Shown here piece after piece: positions 45,510-56,993 of a stretch of 64,000 nt of DNA. Origin of the DNA: Cordia subcordata (Eukaryota; Streptophyta; Magnoliopsida; Boraginales; Cordiaceae); the NCBI GenBank assembly GCA_028554755.1, contig JAPTOF010000004.1:3954501-4018500 (forward strand). The letters run 5' to 3'. The position numbers and the translations under genes are program-made. Position 1 is the first letter of the stretch, and the number at the start of each line of letters is the position of its first letter. The notes beneath the pieces were generated by a model, which was not told the origin of the DNA, ran no database searches, and saw only the letters and a list, made by a program, of their open reading frames with translations.

Positions 45510-45904
45510 ATGGGATATATATGTATTTCTGTGGCTTGGGTATGAAAAATAAGACATTTGTGAACTTTCTGACCCAGCCGGTCGACCAAGCAGGTCGACC
45601 GACTAAGGCCTTAGGCGTCCGGCTAAGCAGAATTTTTAAAGATGCTCTCTGATCCAGCCGGTCGACCCTCGCGATCAGCCGGTCGACCGACTGAACGCTG
45701 TAAGGGTTAAAAAAAAATGGGGGTTTTCACCCCAATTTCATCACATACTCTCAAAATTTTTTTAACCCTAACCCAAATATCACTCAATCCCATCTCAAAT
45801 CTTCAACATTCTGCCGATTTCTTTCAAATTTCTTCCCAAAATTGGTTTACCCACTTCAAAAACATAGTTTTTACCGATTATTTTCACTAGAACAACGCAA
45901 AATC
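45510..45904 (+). other. Spacer between pol and third ORF, with GC-rich palindromic motifs
   Basis: It holds several AGCCGGTCGACC-type motifs (45574-45690) like those in the LTR, then TTTTTTAACCCTAACCC and the upstream part of the third frame. The segment 45842-45904 is open but the likely start is the ATG at 45905. Confidence 0.6.
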
Positions 45905-47209
45905 ATGGTGAATCTAAGAAGGACGAGTCAAGCGCGTGGGAGAAAAGGGAAAAGAGCAAGAACTCAATCTCCACCACCACCACCACCTCCGGCATCCAAG
46001 ATTCACGGGAAACAATCTATTATATACGGCAAATACGTCGTGGACTCTGATTTTGCTGGTACAAATATTTTGCCGTTATTTGATAGATGGTCTACCTTTT
46101 TACACTTGCGTTGTGATGTGCAAGATAAACTAGTGATTGAATTTTATGAAAATCTTGAGATAAGTTGTAGAAGTCCAAGATTAGAATTAGCCTCAACGGT
46201 TTGTGGAGTAACCTTTGTGATTAACGAAGCTATTTTGCATAATATATTTCATATACCGGTTGAAGGGGGAGGACATTATAATATTCAAGGGTGGCCTGAA
46301 GGAATTAGGGGAACCGCCATCCCGGGAGAAGTTATAAAATTTATGTGGGAGAATGCAGGGCCTAGAGATCCGGATTTGATTCTTCCATTGTTAAGAGATG
46401 TTGATATTAACACTAGGCTTGCTCTTAAGATTATGAGTGAAATAATTCTTCCTAGGAATATAAATGATGGAAAAATTCCAATTATGGATGCATATATTCT
46501 TTATAGCCTTAGGAAGAGAAAGGAGATAGCCTTGCCTTTCCTTAGATAGCCTTGCCTTTCCTTATACTTCAACATATGTTGCACATTAGTGGAAAGGATG
46601 GAGGGAAAACAACTACTCCGGGGTATGGTATGGCTTTAACGTATATCTTCTCACATTTCAACATATCCTCAAATGCTCCATATAAGATATTCGCTTGGAA
46701 TTTCGATATGTTATATATGAACTTTATGGGCATTTACTGGTATAATATGGAGCCAATAAACAGAGAGACATTCAAAAGTTTGCCCCAAAGTACTCAAGCT
46801 GCCATTAGATATAGGACTAAGAAGGGCACTACTTTCACCGACCAGTGTTTGGTACTACTGAGAAAACCTTGATGACATGGCTGGTGGGGTAGATATAAAC
46901 TTTGGAGAAGATGAAAGGCCAGAATTTGAGGGAAATCCTAACATAGGCATACCTGGAACAATACCTATGGTTGTTAGTTCCTCTGAAGAAGAGGAAAACA
47001 CTGAGGAAGCGACTCTTAGGCGAATATTAAGAGAATCTAAAGAGCAAGAGCACATTAATGAGATACGCCGAAGAGAAATCCGTCAGGGTGCTGGTTCTAG
47101 TTCAATGGGACAGCAGGAAGACTCTTCTATGATGGCTCAGATTCTATCCCAGCTCCAGGCCTTAAACACTGGTATGAGTGAAATGAGGACAACTATGACA
47201 AGCCAATAG
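45905..47209 (+). pseudogene. Third ORF of the SIRE-type element (putative plant transposon-protein domain)
   Basis: This lies after pol, where SIRE elements carry an extra (sometimes called env-like) frame. The start MVNLRRTSQARGRKGKRAR is basic, followed by a run of eight Pro. Then comes KLVIEFYENLEISCRS and VTFVINEAILHNIFHIP, resembling the family listed as putative plant transposon protein (PF20167-like), seen elsewhere in plant LTR elements. A 20-bp tandem duplication at 46525-46564 creates a stop at about 46549. The homologous reading resumes in 46552-46872 (AWNFDMLYMNFMGIYWYN). After a second break near 46870 the C-terminal part, 46877-47209, is acidic and Glu/Arg-rich with likely coiled coil. 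No transmembrane segment or signal peptide is seen, so an envelope role is not supported. Confidence 0.75.
46525..46564 (+). repeat. 20-bp tandem duplication disrupting the third ORF
   Basis: GATAGCCTTGCCTTTCCTTA occurs twice in direct succession (46525-46544 and 46545-46564). Since 20 is not a multiple of three, the second copy shifts the frame and brings in TAG. Confidence 0.95.
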
Positions 47210-47783
47210 GATGAACTCACCATTTGGAGACAACACATTGATTCTGAAGTAGTAGCTATGAAGTCAGATATGAGAAATTACTTCAAGGATCACCATGATG
47301 ACGCGCCTTGATTTTATCCTCTTCACTTAAAAACAATTTTCAGTTTAGTTGATTTCTAGTTTAGTTGACTATCAAATTAACTTTTCATACATTTCTTTCC
47401 TGACTTTATGTTGATTTTGATGATGCCAAAGGGGGAGAAGTATGATTTGATGAATGTGATGATAATATTTATTGATGAATGTGATGATATATTGTGATAT
47501 GTGATTGGATGTGATGATTTGATGAAGTATGATTTGATGAATGTGATGATAATATTTATTGATGGATGTGATGATATATTGTGATATGTGATTGGATGTG
47601 ATGATATATTGTGATATGTGATTTATGCATTTTTTTGGTGATATAGAACATCTATGCTTTGGGTGATATATAGCTATGTTTTGCAAATTTAATAATCAAA
47701 GCACTTGTTAGAAGAATGCATACATTTAGGGGGAGTATTTTTTCAAATCTAAAAATATTTGTCATCATCAAAAAGAGGGAGAT
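47210..47783 (+). repeat. 3' untranslated part of the SIRE element with an 87-bp tandem repeat
   Basis: Copies start at 47441 and 47528 (TATGATTTGATGAATGTGAT), with a further partial copy to about 47625. All are built from GATGTGATGATATATTGTGA modules. The phrase GCCAAAGGGGGAGAAG near 47427, and TTAGGGGGAGTATT near 47728, are additional purine-rich tracts upstream of the main polypurine tract at 47771-47783. The minus-strand frame here is repeat-derived. Confidence 0.8.
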
Positions 47784-49082
47784 TGTTAGCTAAATATTCT
47801 TTATTGATTTTTGATGATGAAAATATGTATATGCATTATTTGATTAAACAGCTTCTTGTGAAATGAGATATTATATGAAGCTTGGAAAATATGAAGATGT
47901 GCATAAAGGATCATTTGAAGAAGAGAAAAGATAAGAAGGCATAAGGAGGAGAAGAGAAGACATAAGGGTACGGATTTATTTTTTCTTCTTGCTCTTCTTG
48001 TGAAATGCCCATATCTTGTATAGACTTGGCTCAAAACATTCTTCCTTATCATTGCAAAATTTTTCTAGTCTTGCACTTTTAAAATATGCACAAAAGTATT
48101 TGAATACACACATTGAGTCAAAATGAGTTTTTGGGGTGTTTTCATTCACAACATGCGTTTACATATTTATTCAAAATTACTTGGAGTTGTGAAAATACAC
48201 TTGAGCTTGTTTTTATAAAAAATCTGGCTTTACTTCACATTCTGGAGTGATCGGACCCCCAAGCCGGTCAACCGGCTGACCTGGGTGGTAGCCCGGCCTA
48301 ATCAGAAAGTGAAAGTAAAAGCCAGACCCCTTAGCCGGTCGACCGGCTAAGGCGTCCGGCCTAGTCAGAGAAGGAGAAGGGCAAGCCGGACGACCAAGCC
48401 GGTCGACCGGCTGAGCGAAGTAATAAATGCACTAGCCGTTTCTTACCGTTCTGGCCGAGATTTTCATCTTCCTTCACCTACCAAATCCCTAACCCTCAAA
48501 TCTCTATATATACACATTCAAGTACAAGTTCTAATCAATCAATTGAAGTGTGCAAAAGTTTTTATCATCATTCAATACTTCTTGAGCCATTCTTGCAATA
48601 TATTGAGCTTTCAAGAGCTTATTATTTTCTCTTTTTGAGGAAATTTTCAGATCCAATCTCTTTTCATTCTTGAGTATTCATACTTTGAGAGATTTATTCA
48701 TTGTGAGTTATATCCATTGTAGCTTGTAAAAGTGTGAGGAAATCCTATAGAGAAAGTCTCTTGGGTTCTTTGAAGTGAGACTTCAAAGAGGTTGTAAAAA
48801 TCTTGGTTTGTGCTTCACCAAGTTTTGAAGAAGCATTTTTTGTGGAGATCCTTGAAGTCCTAAGGGGAGATTCCTTGGGCGGTGGACGTAGACTTGGCCG
48901 AACCACCTAAAAATTGTTTGTCTCTCTTCTCCTTGCTTTTAAATTTCATTCTTACTACCTTGCTTATATAGTGTTTGATATATTGCTTGTTAGAGTTGTA
49001 AATTTTCTGTAAATTTTAAAAAACGAAAATTAGTATTAATATTTTAATTCACACTCCCCCTCTTAAGATATTTGCACCCACA
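47784..49082 (+). repeat. Right LTR of the SIRE-type element
   Basis: About 1299 bp, matching the left LTR along its length. Small indels include GGTGTACCGG versus GGGTACGG and several in the palindromic segment. It ends CACCCACA, then the duplication CAATT. Confidence 0.93.
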
Positions 49083-49087
49083 CAATT

Positions 49088-51184
49088 TAATTTTACAAAT
49101 AACAAATTGACTCAAACTTGTTTTATAGTTTCAAACAACGGAATTTATTTTGAAATGCAAATGTACAAAAAAATTTATTTGTAAGTGAAATGAATTTCAT
49201 AGTACAAGTGCTACCAACACTATATTATACTTTTGAAAACAAAAAAACAAAAACAAACTCATTGAATCACAAAGCACACCTTTTTTGGAGCAGAAACGTT
49301 AAATTGAAGCTTTTCAACGAACATCTTGGAGAATGTTTGTACGTCAAGTGAAAAGTTACATCAAGTGAAAATTTACACTTGGGCACTCTAGCTATTCTTA
49401 TAATATTCTAATCAACAATATTAATACAAATAAATAAATATACTAATTTCTTATTTACAAGCTTAACCTTTTAAATAAAATGATAATTCCAATAAGCTAT
49501 TAGAATTTAAAAATCTAATGGTCTTAGGTCCAAAACTTGCCGCTACCCATTTGAAAAATTATGTCTGCACATGAGTGAGACATAAATCAGACCTACCACC
49601 ACACATGTAAAAAATATATTAAAAGAACACACATGTGAAGAGGCATTACAACCACCATTCAAAAAATCAAATATTAAAAAATCACATTTACATGTAAGGA
49701 GGTATTATCGTTATTTATTTGAAAAAATATTAATTAACTATGCCTACACGTGAAGAAGCGCAACTCTAATGGACGCATTGTATGTAAAGAAAGACTTTAA
49801 CAACGTAACTACATCAAATATAGAATTTTTGTTAACAAAACCATCCAACTTCCAATTAAAACGATTAAGGACATGGACTATTAGCTGCCAATAATAGCTG
49901 CCATTGAGCACCTTATGTACTAAGAATTCGACAATTATATATGTCTAGCTCTAATCAACAAATAGTGTAAGAGAAAGACTTCAAGTACTTTATCATATTG
50001 ATATGCAAAAATTATTTACAATTTATGTATATATCATGTCATTGTAGCCATTTATTGTAATCTAATCCAAATGAAGATAAATATTAAAAAATAGTAATTA
50101 AATACCTGAAGTTGATTAAATAATTTTTGAAAAAAGTGAATTATCATAGCATTGTTTTTAAAACATGCATTTATAATTACCAAATGTGGGGCATTGCAGG
50201 AACTAGTTCAAAATGAGAGATTAGGTTCCTTTAGGCTACTGTTTTCTTGCTCACCATACAACAGTAGCACCCAATCCAATACAAGGGCAAATTATTCACT
50301 TAGCAAAAAAAATAAAAATAAAAAAGAAGCAAAGAGTAAATTATTCCACTAGTGTTACACCAATCTTGATTACCAAAAACCCACTTTTGAGAAATGTCAC
50401 CTTTCAGACAAACCACTAGAAGTGATTGAAGAACTTTAGCAAATAAATTTTTATTATTTTGTCTTACAAACTCATAAAATCACAAAAGCTTTCCAACAGT
50501 TTTTCAGTAGCTAGCTTTAGGCCATGATCATCACTCCAATCATGAAGAATCCACTGCAGTAATTGTCAAGGCTCAAATCATAATAAATTAATATGATCAA
50601 GATTTGATTTAATTAATATTATAGGTTGTGTGGCTGTGTGTTTTAAAGACATAATTTGATTGAGCAAATATCTCAATTATGTTGATGCAAGTAAAGGAAT
50701 ATACATAATAATGGGTGTAATACTTTGGATATATATTTGGATATTCTCTTTGTTTACCCACATCATTGTTTCTGTTGATTTACTCTTAACATATAACTTT
50801 TGATGAAACTATATATGAAATTTGTTGTTCTCATCAATTAAGTAAACTTATTATACATGGAATATCAGATATACATATTTTGTTAGTATTTATTTTTAAT
50901 TTTTAAGATTTAAGGATGCTTATATATACTGATGAATAGAATGAGCAAATCGAATGGCAGAATCATATATAAGGATCTCCAGTTATTTTATTTCGTCCAC
51001 ATAAAAAAAAAAAGAGAGAAAAGCATTTAGTAACTTAACTTTTACCTAGGAAATAAATAATTTAAATTACAAGGATATTATATAATTTTAACAAATATAG
51101 GAGAATAAAAAATATTTTTCCTTTATATATGATCGAAAATAAATTGAGAAACGAGAAGATCCAGATAAATAATTGTATGTATAT
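49088..51184. other. Intergenic DNA between two copia elements, with duplicated-array remnants
   Basis: 49088-49330 continues the paralogy to 20590-20800. 50245-50480 matches 59900-60130 (GTAGCACCyAATCCAATAC, TTCCACTAGTGTTACACC), the region downstream of a methyltransferase copy. The rest is AT-rich with no recognised gene. It ends in TATAT (51180-51184), the target site of the next element. Confidence 0.55.
50487..50553 (-). pseudogene. O-methyltransferase exon 4 fragment, about 65 bp
   Basis: It starts at the usual exon 4 acceptor (...CTGCAG|TGG) and reads [14 protein letters not shown], including the catalytic His, then shifts frame and ends near 50487. The downstream DNA (50395-50480) still matches that at 60040-60130. 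This is therefore the remnant of a copy whose other exons were lost. Confidence 0.82.
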
Positions 51185-51552
51185 TGTTGAATGTGGCCCG
51201 TATTATATAATTAATATGTGTCCTTTTCCTTGTAGTATACTGTTTACTTTTCTTAGTAGTATACTGTTTCCTTATCCTTGTAGAACACGGATTAGGATAC
51301 TTATGTACTACAAATAGGGGCTAGACATTATATTAAGTGCCTTAGGGTCGCACCCCATGGGGGTGTAGAGGTTCATACCTCTTGTGGTATGTGGGGTGAG
51401 AGAAACCAAAGTGAGAGCCTTGTAGCATTCATGATCAGTAATATAATTATTCTCTGTTGCCCGTGGACGTAGGCTTCAAAGCCGAACCACGTAATTTCTT
51501 GTGTCCGTTATTTTTTCTCGTATTCTTCGTGTTTGCATGTTTTTCCCCAACA
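51185..51552 (+). repeat. Left LTR of the Tnt1-like element
   Basis: It is 368 bp, TG...CA, with a TATATAATTAATATG box near 51204 and a CTACAAATAGG segment at 51310 that is TATAAATAGG in the right LTR. Confidence 0.92.
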
Positions 51553-52102
51553 AACTGGTATCAGAGCTTAGATATATTCCGCTGCTTGAGGGAAAAAGGA
51601 AAAATCAAAACTCACTGTGAAACCAAAATTTCTCAAACCAAACGGTGCCTAACTAAACAAAGGTCTTTGTTCGGCGAGGAGTGCTCCGGTGCTGTCTACG
51701 TTGAGCGTTGGTGGTTGGAGTGGAAGCTTGCGTCGGCGGGTCCTGGTTCGTGTTTGGGTTTGAAGAACAAGCGAAGAAGATAGAGTTCGCGTGCTCTTGA
51801 GGTTGGTTTTTGGTATTCAGGTATTATTTTTTGGAAATTGGTTCAAGTTTGTAAAACAGGTTTAGCGTTTGTAGGCTTTGGGTCTTTGGGTTTATTTGGA
51901 TCAGGCCTGGGTAGTGGCCTTGTCCAATTTTGGCTAGGCCTTGGGTCTTGGGTTAATTAATTTTTTGTTGGGCTTGGGTTACAGGCGGAAAAATAATAAA
52001 TTTCTTTTTTGGGTTTGGGCTTAGTTTAGGCCAAAAGAATAAAAAAGAAATTTTTATTTGGGCTTAGATTTAGTCCTGAAACAAAAAAAAAAAAAACTAA
52101 CT

Positions 52103-52345
52103 GTTTTGACCTTTGACCGGCGTTGACCGGCGTTGACCAGGGTTTGACCGGGGTTGACTTTGACCGTTGTCCATTGACCAAGGGTTGACCGAGCTTGACC
52201 AAAGCCTTACCCCACGTTTTTTGACGTGCTGAGTCCGTTTTTGGGCTCTGTTTTTCCAGATTCTGCTCCGAAGTACGTGTTTAGGGACGGTGTTGACTTT
52301 GACCAACAGGTTTGACTTTGACCGGTGTTGACCAAAGTTGACCAG
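52103..52345 (+). promoter_or_regulatory. Cluster of 16 TTGAC[CT] (W-box core) motifs in the element leader
   Basis: Between 52103 and 52345 I count 16 TTGACC or TTGACT motifs on the plus strand. Many are in a near-tandem GTTGACCGGC/GTTTGACCGG/GTTGACTTTGACC arrangement, in two groups separated by about 80 bp that contain a TTGACG. TTGAC[CT] is the core bound by WRKY factors. The cluster may equally be a simple GTTGACCGG-type minisatellite with no regulatory role. Confidence 0.7.
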
Positions 52346-52438
52346 GGGTGTTCCTAAGGTTTTTCGACGTGATGAATCCGTTTTTTCGATCCATTGAGCC
52401 AAATTCCAACCCGAAGTGTGAGTTTTGAGCAAACGAAA

Positions 52439-53291
52439 ATGTCTTCCACAGGTGAAAAGTTTGAAATCGAGAAGTTTGACGGGAGAATGAGTTTCAGTCT
52501 TTGGAGGATCAGATTCAAGGCATTTATGACAATGCAGGGACTTTGGAAAGTCATTGAAGGAGTGATCCTGGAAAAGATAGAACCAAAGAACGAGAGAAGA
52601 ACTCGGCGAAAGCCTTGAGTGCAATACATATGTCCGTGACAAATGAAGTATTCTTTGGAGATTCTTTGAGAAGACGGCGATTGAGGCTTGGAATACTTTG
52701 GTGGAATTGTATGCATCTAAATCTCTCACTAATCGCCTCTACTTGATGAAGCGATTGTATCATCTTAGAATGAAAGAAGGTACCTCACTAAAACAACACC
52801 TTGATGAGTTTACCTCTTGTTTTATTGCTTTGAAGGATGTGGGTGTTACAATTGATGACGAAGATCAAGCTATGATCGTGTTATGCTCCTTACCGCCTTC
52901 ATATATGAACTTTGTGGACACTGTGTTGTACGGGAGGGATAAAATTACTTTTGAAGATGTAATTACTTCATTAAAATCGAAGGATCTTCAAACACATATT
53001 CCGGGATATAGGGAAGAAGTTCATGGGGAAGGTTTAGTGAGTAGAGGGAGATTGGAGAATAGAGGTGGATCTTCGGATAGAAAGAAAAGCAAGTCAAGGT
53101 CAAAATCAAGAGCAAGGAAGCTACGCTGTTTTGAGTGTGGCAAAAAGGGTCACATTAAAAAAGAATGTCCAAGACTGAGAAAAGGAAAGAAAAACGTGGA
53201 GAATTCAGCTAATGTGGTGGAGAGTGCTGACAGTGATGGAGATAACTCGAGTAGTACCGGGGAAGTTTTGACTGTGAGTGGATCACAGTAG
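52439..53291 (+). pseudogene. Tnt1-like gag, frameshifted
   Basis: The start MSSTGEKFEIEKFDG is followed by FSLWRIRFKAFM, typical of Tnt1-94 gag. The frame stops at about 52618 after KNERRTRRKP. Reading resumes at 52698 (VELYASKSLTNRLYLMKRL, KQHLDEFTSCF) and runs through the zinc knuckle CFECGKKGHIKKECP to 53291. At least one shift lies between the two parts. Confidence 0.88.
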
Positions 53292-53295
53292 TAAA

Positions 53296-56200
53296 ATCAA
53301 TGGATTCTTGATACTGGTGCAACGTTCCATATGTGTCTTAGGCACGACTGGTTCTCTTCTTATTCCAAAAGAGAAGAGAAAGTCTTTCTAGGCAATGATC
53401 TTTCGTTAAAGGTGGAGGGAATGGGCATCGTAAATATCAAGATGTTTGATGGTATTACAAGATCTCTCGAGTGTTGGCATGTACCGAGTCAAGAAAAACT
53501 TGATTTCTCTTGGGCGTTTGGATTCTCATGGATACAAATTCGAAGTGAGAATGGTGTCTTAAAGGTGACCAAAGGTGCAATTGTGCTCTTGAAAGGAACT
53601 TGATGGCGGCCTATATGTCCTTCAAGGTAGTACGATTCTGAGTGTTGCATTATTACATCCGAGAGAGTGATAATGACACTCTGTGATTATGGCACAAAAG
53701 GTTGGGCCATATGAGCGAGAGGACTAACCGAGTGAGCAAGAGGATTTGCTTTGTGGACAAAGAACTGAAAGCTTGAATTCTGCGAGCATTGTGTCTTTGG
53801 AAAGCAAACCAGGTGAAGTTCGAAGAGGCGGGAGAACACCAAAGGCACACTTGATTATATTCATTCGATCTTTGGGGTCCTAATAAAGTTCCTTCCAAGA
53901 AAGGTGCAGTATTACATCACTTTCATTGATGCATACTCTCGGATGGTGTGGGTATACTTCTTAAAAACTAAAGATGAGGCGTTTCCAACATTTGTCGAGT
54001 GGAAGACGTTGATTGAGAAGCGGTAGTAAACAAATTAAGCGTCTTAGGACTGACAATGGGTTGGAATATTGCAACAAAGAGTTTGATGAGTTCTGCAAGA
54101 AACATGGCATTGTGAGACACCGCACATGTGTAGGGACACCACAACAAAATGGAGTTGCAGAACGCATGAATAGAACTCTGGTGGAGAGAACTCGTTGTAT
54201 GCTCTCCCAATCTGGTTTGAGTCAAGACTTTTGGGCTGAAGCCGTCAATACGGCATGCTACTTGGTGAATAGGTCTCCATCTAAAGCTATTGAATTGAAA
54301 ACTCCTTTTGAGTTATGGTCTGGTAAGCCTGCTGACTACTCTCGATTGAGGGCGTTCGGTTGCCCTGCATACGCTCACGTGAAGGACGGCAAGTTGGAGC
54401 CGAGGGCAAAGAAATGCATATTTCTAGGCTATGCGTCCGAGAGGAAAGGTTACAGGTTATGGTGCACAGATCCAAAGTCTCCAGGTTTCCTCATCAGCAG
54501 GGATGTTACGTTCAATGAGTCTGCTTTATTAGACCAAGAAAAGGAGAAAGCGATAGCTGATTTAGACCACGGTGTCAAAGAGCAGGTGAAGGTATTTTCT
54601 GATGTACCAAATGTTCCATCTAGCAATAGTAGCAGTCAAATTCAGCCGACTCAACCAACTGAGGTACATGATCAAAATGTGCCTGAACAACAGAAGTACA
54701 GCATTGCCATTGGGCGAGAAAGAAGACAGATTAGAGAGCCTCAAAGGTATGGATACGCTGATCTTGTTGCTTATGCTTTGACTGTTTCCGAAACAATTGA
54801 AGGACATGAGCCGAATTCATACAAAGAGGCCATATCTGGGAAAGATTCTGCTCAGTGGGTGGGTGCCATGAGTGAGGAGATTGAGTCTCTTCATAAGAAT
54901 CAAACATGGGAGCTTGTTGAATTGCCTAAGGGACAGCGAGTTGTCGATTGCAAATGGGTTTACAAGAAAAAAGAAAGGTACTCGAGGGGTTGAAGGTCCT
55001 CGATACAAGGCACAGTTGGTGGCAAAAGGCTATACACAAAGGGAGGGTGTTGACTTCAACGAAGTGTTCTCTCCGGTTGTGAAGCATACTTCCATCAGGG
55101 TTTTACTTGCCTTGGTTGCTCTTCATAACTTAGAGCTTGAGCAGCTAGATGTAAAAACAGCGTTTTTGCATGGTGATCTTGAAGAGCAAATTTACATGAG
55201 TCAGTCGGAGGGGTATGTAGTTCCTGGTAAGGAGAACCATGTTTGCAAACTGAAGAAATCCTTGTATGGGTTGAAGCAGTCATCTCGGCAATGGTACAAG
55301 AGATTTGACACATTCATGGTAAGTGCGGGATACACAAGGAGTGCTTACGATAGCTGTGTATATCTCAAGAAGCTTCCAGATGGTTCGTTTGTGTATTTGC
55401 TGTTGTATGTTGATGATATCCTTATTGCTGCTAAAAGCATGTCTGCAATCGACGAATTAAAGAAGCAGCTAGGTGATGAGTTTGAGATGAAGGATCTTGG
55501 AGCAGCGAAGAAGATTCTTGGCATGGAGATTCACAGATATAGAAACGCTGGGAAGCTATTCTTGTCTCAACAAAGTTATATTGAGAAGGTCTTTGGAGCG
55601 TTTCGGGATGCTTAAAGCTAAGCTGTGAGTGTGTCGCTTCGCTCACTTCAAATTGTCTGCAGATTTGTCACCTAAAAGCGAGGAGGAGGTGGAGCATATG
55701 TCTCATGTTCCATACTTGAGTGCTGTTGGTAGCTTGATGTATGCTATGGTGTGCACTCGTCCTGATATTTCACATGCAGTTAGTGTTGTGAGCAGGTATA
55801 TGGCATCACCTGGGAAAGCACACTGGGAAGCGGTGAAATGGATAATGAGATATTTGCGTGCAATCGCAAATGTAGGTTTGCTATTTAGCAAGATGACGGA
55901 GATTGCGCGAGGTTGTAGGGTTAATGTGACTCAGACTTTGCGGGTGACCTAGATAAGAGAAGATCTCAGACGGGTTACGTGTTTACTCTCTCTGGATGTG
56001 CTATCAGATGGAAAGCGACATTACGCCATCGTGGCATTGTCGACTCAAGCGGAGTACATGGCAATTACGAAGGCGTGAAGGAGGCCATGTGGTTACAAGG
56101 CTGGTTCGTGATCTTGGGTATGACAAGATACAAGTACAGTCTTTTGTGATAGTCAGAGTGCAATCCATCTGATGAAGAATCAGATATATAATGAGAGGAC

Positions 56201-56375
56201 TAAACATATTGACGTTAGATATCATTTTATCAAAGATATTATATCACAAGAAATCATATCGGTGCAAAAGATTTCTACCCATGAGAATCCAGCAGATATG
56301 ATGACCAAGATGGTTCCAGTCATCAAGTTTAAGCATTGCTTGAACTTGGTTGCTATTTGCGGTGTGAAGCGTTGA
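53296..56375 (+). pseudogene. Tnt1-like pol, broken into several frames
   Basis: Protease WILDTGATFHM begins near 53300. The integrase N-terminal zinc region (53680-53860) is scattered over frames. The integrase core continues at 54013-54993 (LRTDNGLEYCNKEF, TPQQNGVAERMNRTLVERT). Reverse transcriptase is open from 54872 to 55615 with LLLYVDDILIAAK intact. A shift near 54985 (GTRGV) joins it to the upstream frame. RNase H pieces lie at 55629-55952 and 56172-56375 ([25 protein letters not shown]). There are at least five breaks. The element cannot make its own proteins. Confidence 0.9.
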
Positions 56376-56446
56376 GCCTATAAGGGCAGTTGGCAGCAGG
56401 GATGATGGTATGTTGATTAGAGCAAATACGTGCCAAGGTGGAGATT

Positions 56447-56814
56447 TGTTGAATGTGGCCCGTATTATATAATTAATATGTGTCCTTTTCCTTGTAGTAT
56501 ACTGTTTACTTTTCTTAGTAATATATTGTTTCCTTATCCTTGGAGAATACGGATTAGGATACTTATGTACTATAAATAGGAGCTAGACATTATATTAAGT
56601 GCCTTAGGGTCGCACCCCATGGGGGTGTAGAGGTTCATACCTCTTGTGGTATGTGGGGTGAGAGAAACCAAAGTGAGAGCCTTGTAGCATTCGTGATCAG
56701 TAATATAATTATTCTCTGTTGCCCGTGGATGTAGGCTTCAAAGCCGAACCACGTAATTTCTTGTGTCCGTTATTTCTTCTCGTATTCTTCGTGTTTGCAT
56801 GTTTTTCCCCAACA
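56447..56814 (+). repeat. Right LTR of the Tnt1-like element
   Basis: It is 368 bp, identical in length to the left LTR, and ends CCCCAACA directly against a long TA-rich microsatellite. Confidence 0.92.
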
Positions 56815-56940
56815 TATATATATATATATATGTATATGTATATATATATGTATATATATATATATATGTATATATGTGTGTGTGTGTATACTTCCCAATT
56901 TTTATAAAAATTAGGACATACAGATTATTGACAGTTTTAC

Positions 56941-56993
<53 letters not shown>

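Larger units (their letters stand above)
39290..49082 (+). mobile_element. SIRE-type Ty1/copia LTR retrotransposon, 9.8 kb, nearly complete
   Basis: LTRs at 39290-40586 and 47784-49082 both start TGTTAGCTAAATATTC and end TTTGCACCyACA. They are flanked by the 5-bp duplication CAATT (39285-39289 and 49083-49087). The primer site TTGGTATCAGAGC, complementary to initiator tRNA-Met, follows the left LTR. A polypurine AAAAGAGGGAGAT precedes the right LTR. Order: gag, protease, integrase, reverse transcriptase, RNase H (copia order), then an extra reading frame (45905-47209). The length, ~1.3-kb LTRs and extra 3' frame suit the SIRE/Maximus lineage. It carries a few frameshifts and nonsense changes, so this copy is not autonomous. 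Confidence 0.93.
51185..56814 (+). mobile_element. Tnt1-94/Tork-like Ty1/copia LTR retrotransposon, decayed coding region
   Basis: Short LTRs of 368 bp (51185-51552 and 56447-56814) start TGTTGAATGTGGCCCG and end CCCCAACA, flanked by TATAT. The primer site CTGGTATCAGAGC (initiator tRNA-Met type) follows at 51554, and AAGGTGGAGATT precedes the right LTR. About ten differences separate the two LTRs by eye (roughly 97% identity), yet the coding region holds many frameshifts. The element may have been defective before it moved, or copied in trans. Its 0.9-kb leader has a dense cluster of TTGACC motifs. Confidence 0.9.

Noticed and set aside
45905..47209. Retroviral-type envelope gene in the SIRE-type element
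   Set aside because: No signal peptide, membrane anchor or furin-like site is visible; the content fits a plant transposon-protein domain plus coiled coil instead.
47372..47686. Minus-strand His/Ile-rich 104-codon frame
   Set aside because: It translates the 87-bp tandem repeat of the SIRE-type element.
52097..52763. Minus-strand frames of up to 210 codons in the Tnt1-like leader and gag
   Set aside because: Antisense to gag and to the TTGACC-rich leader; no known domain.
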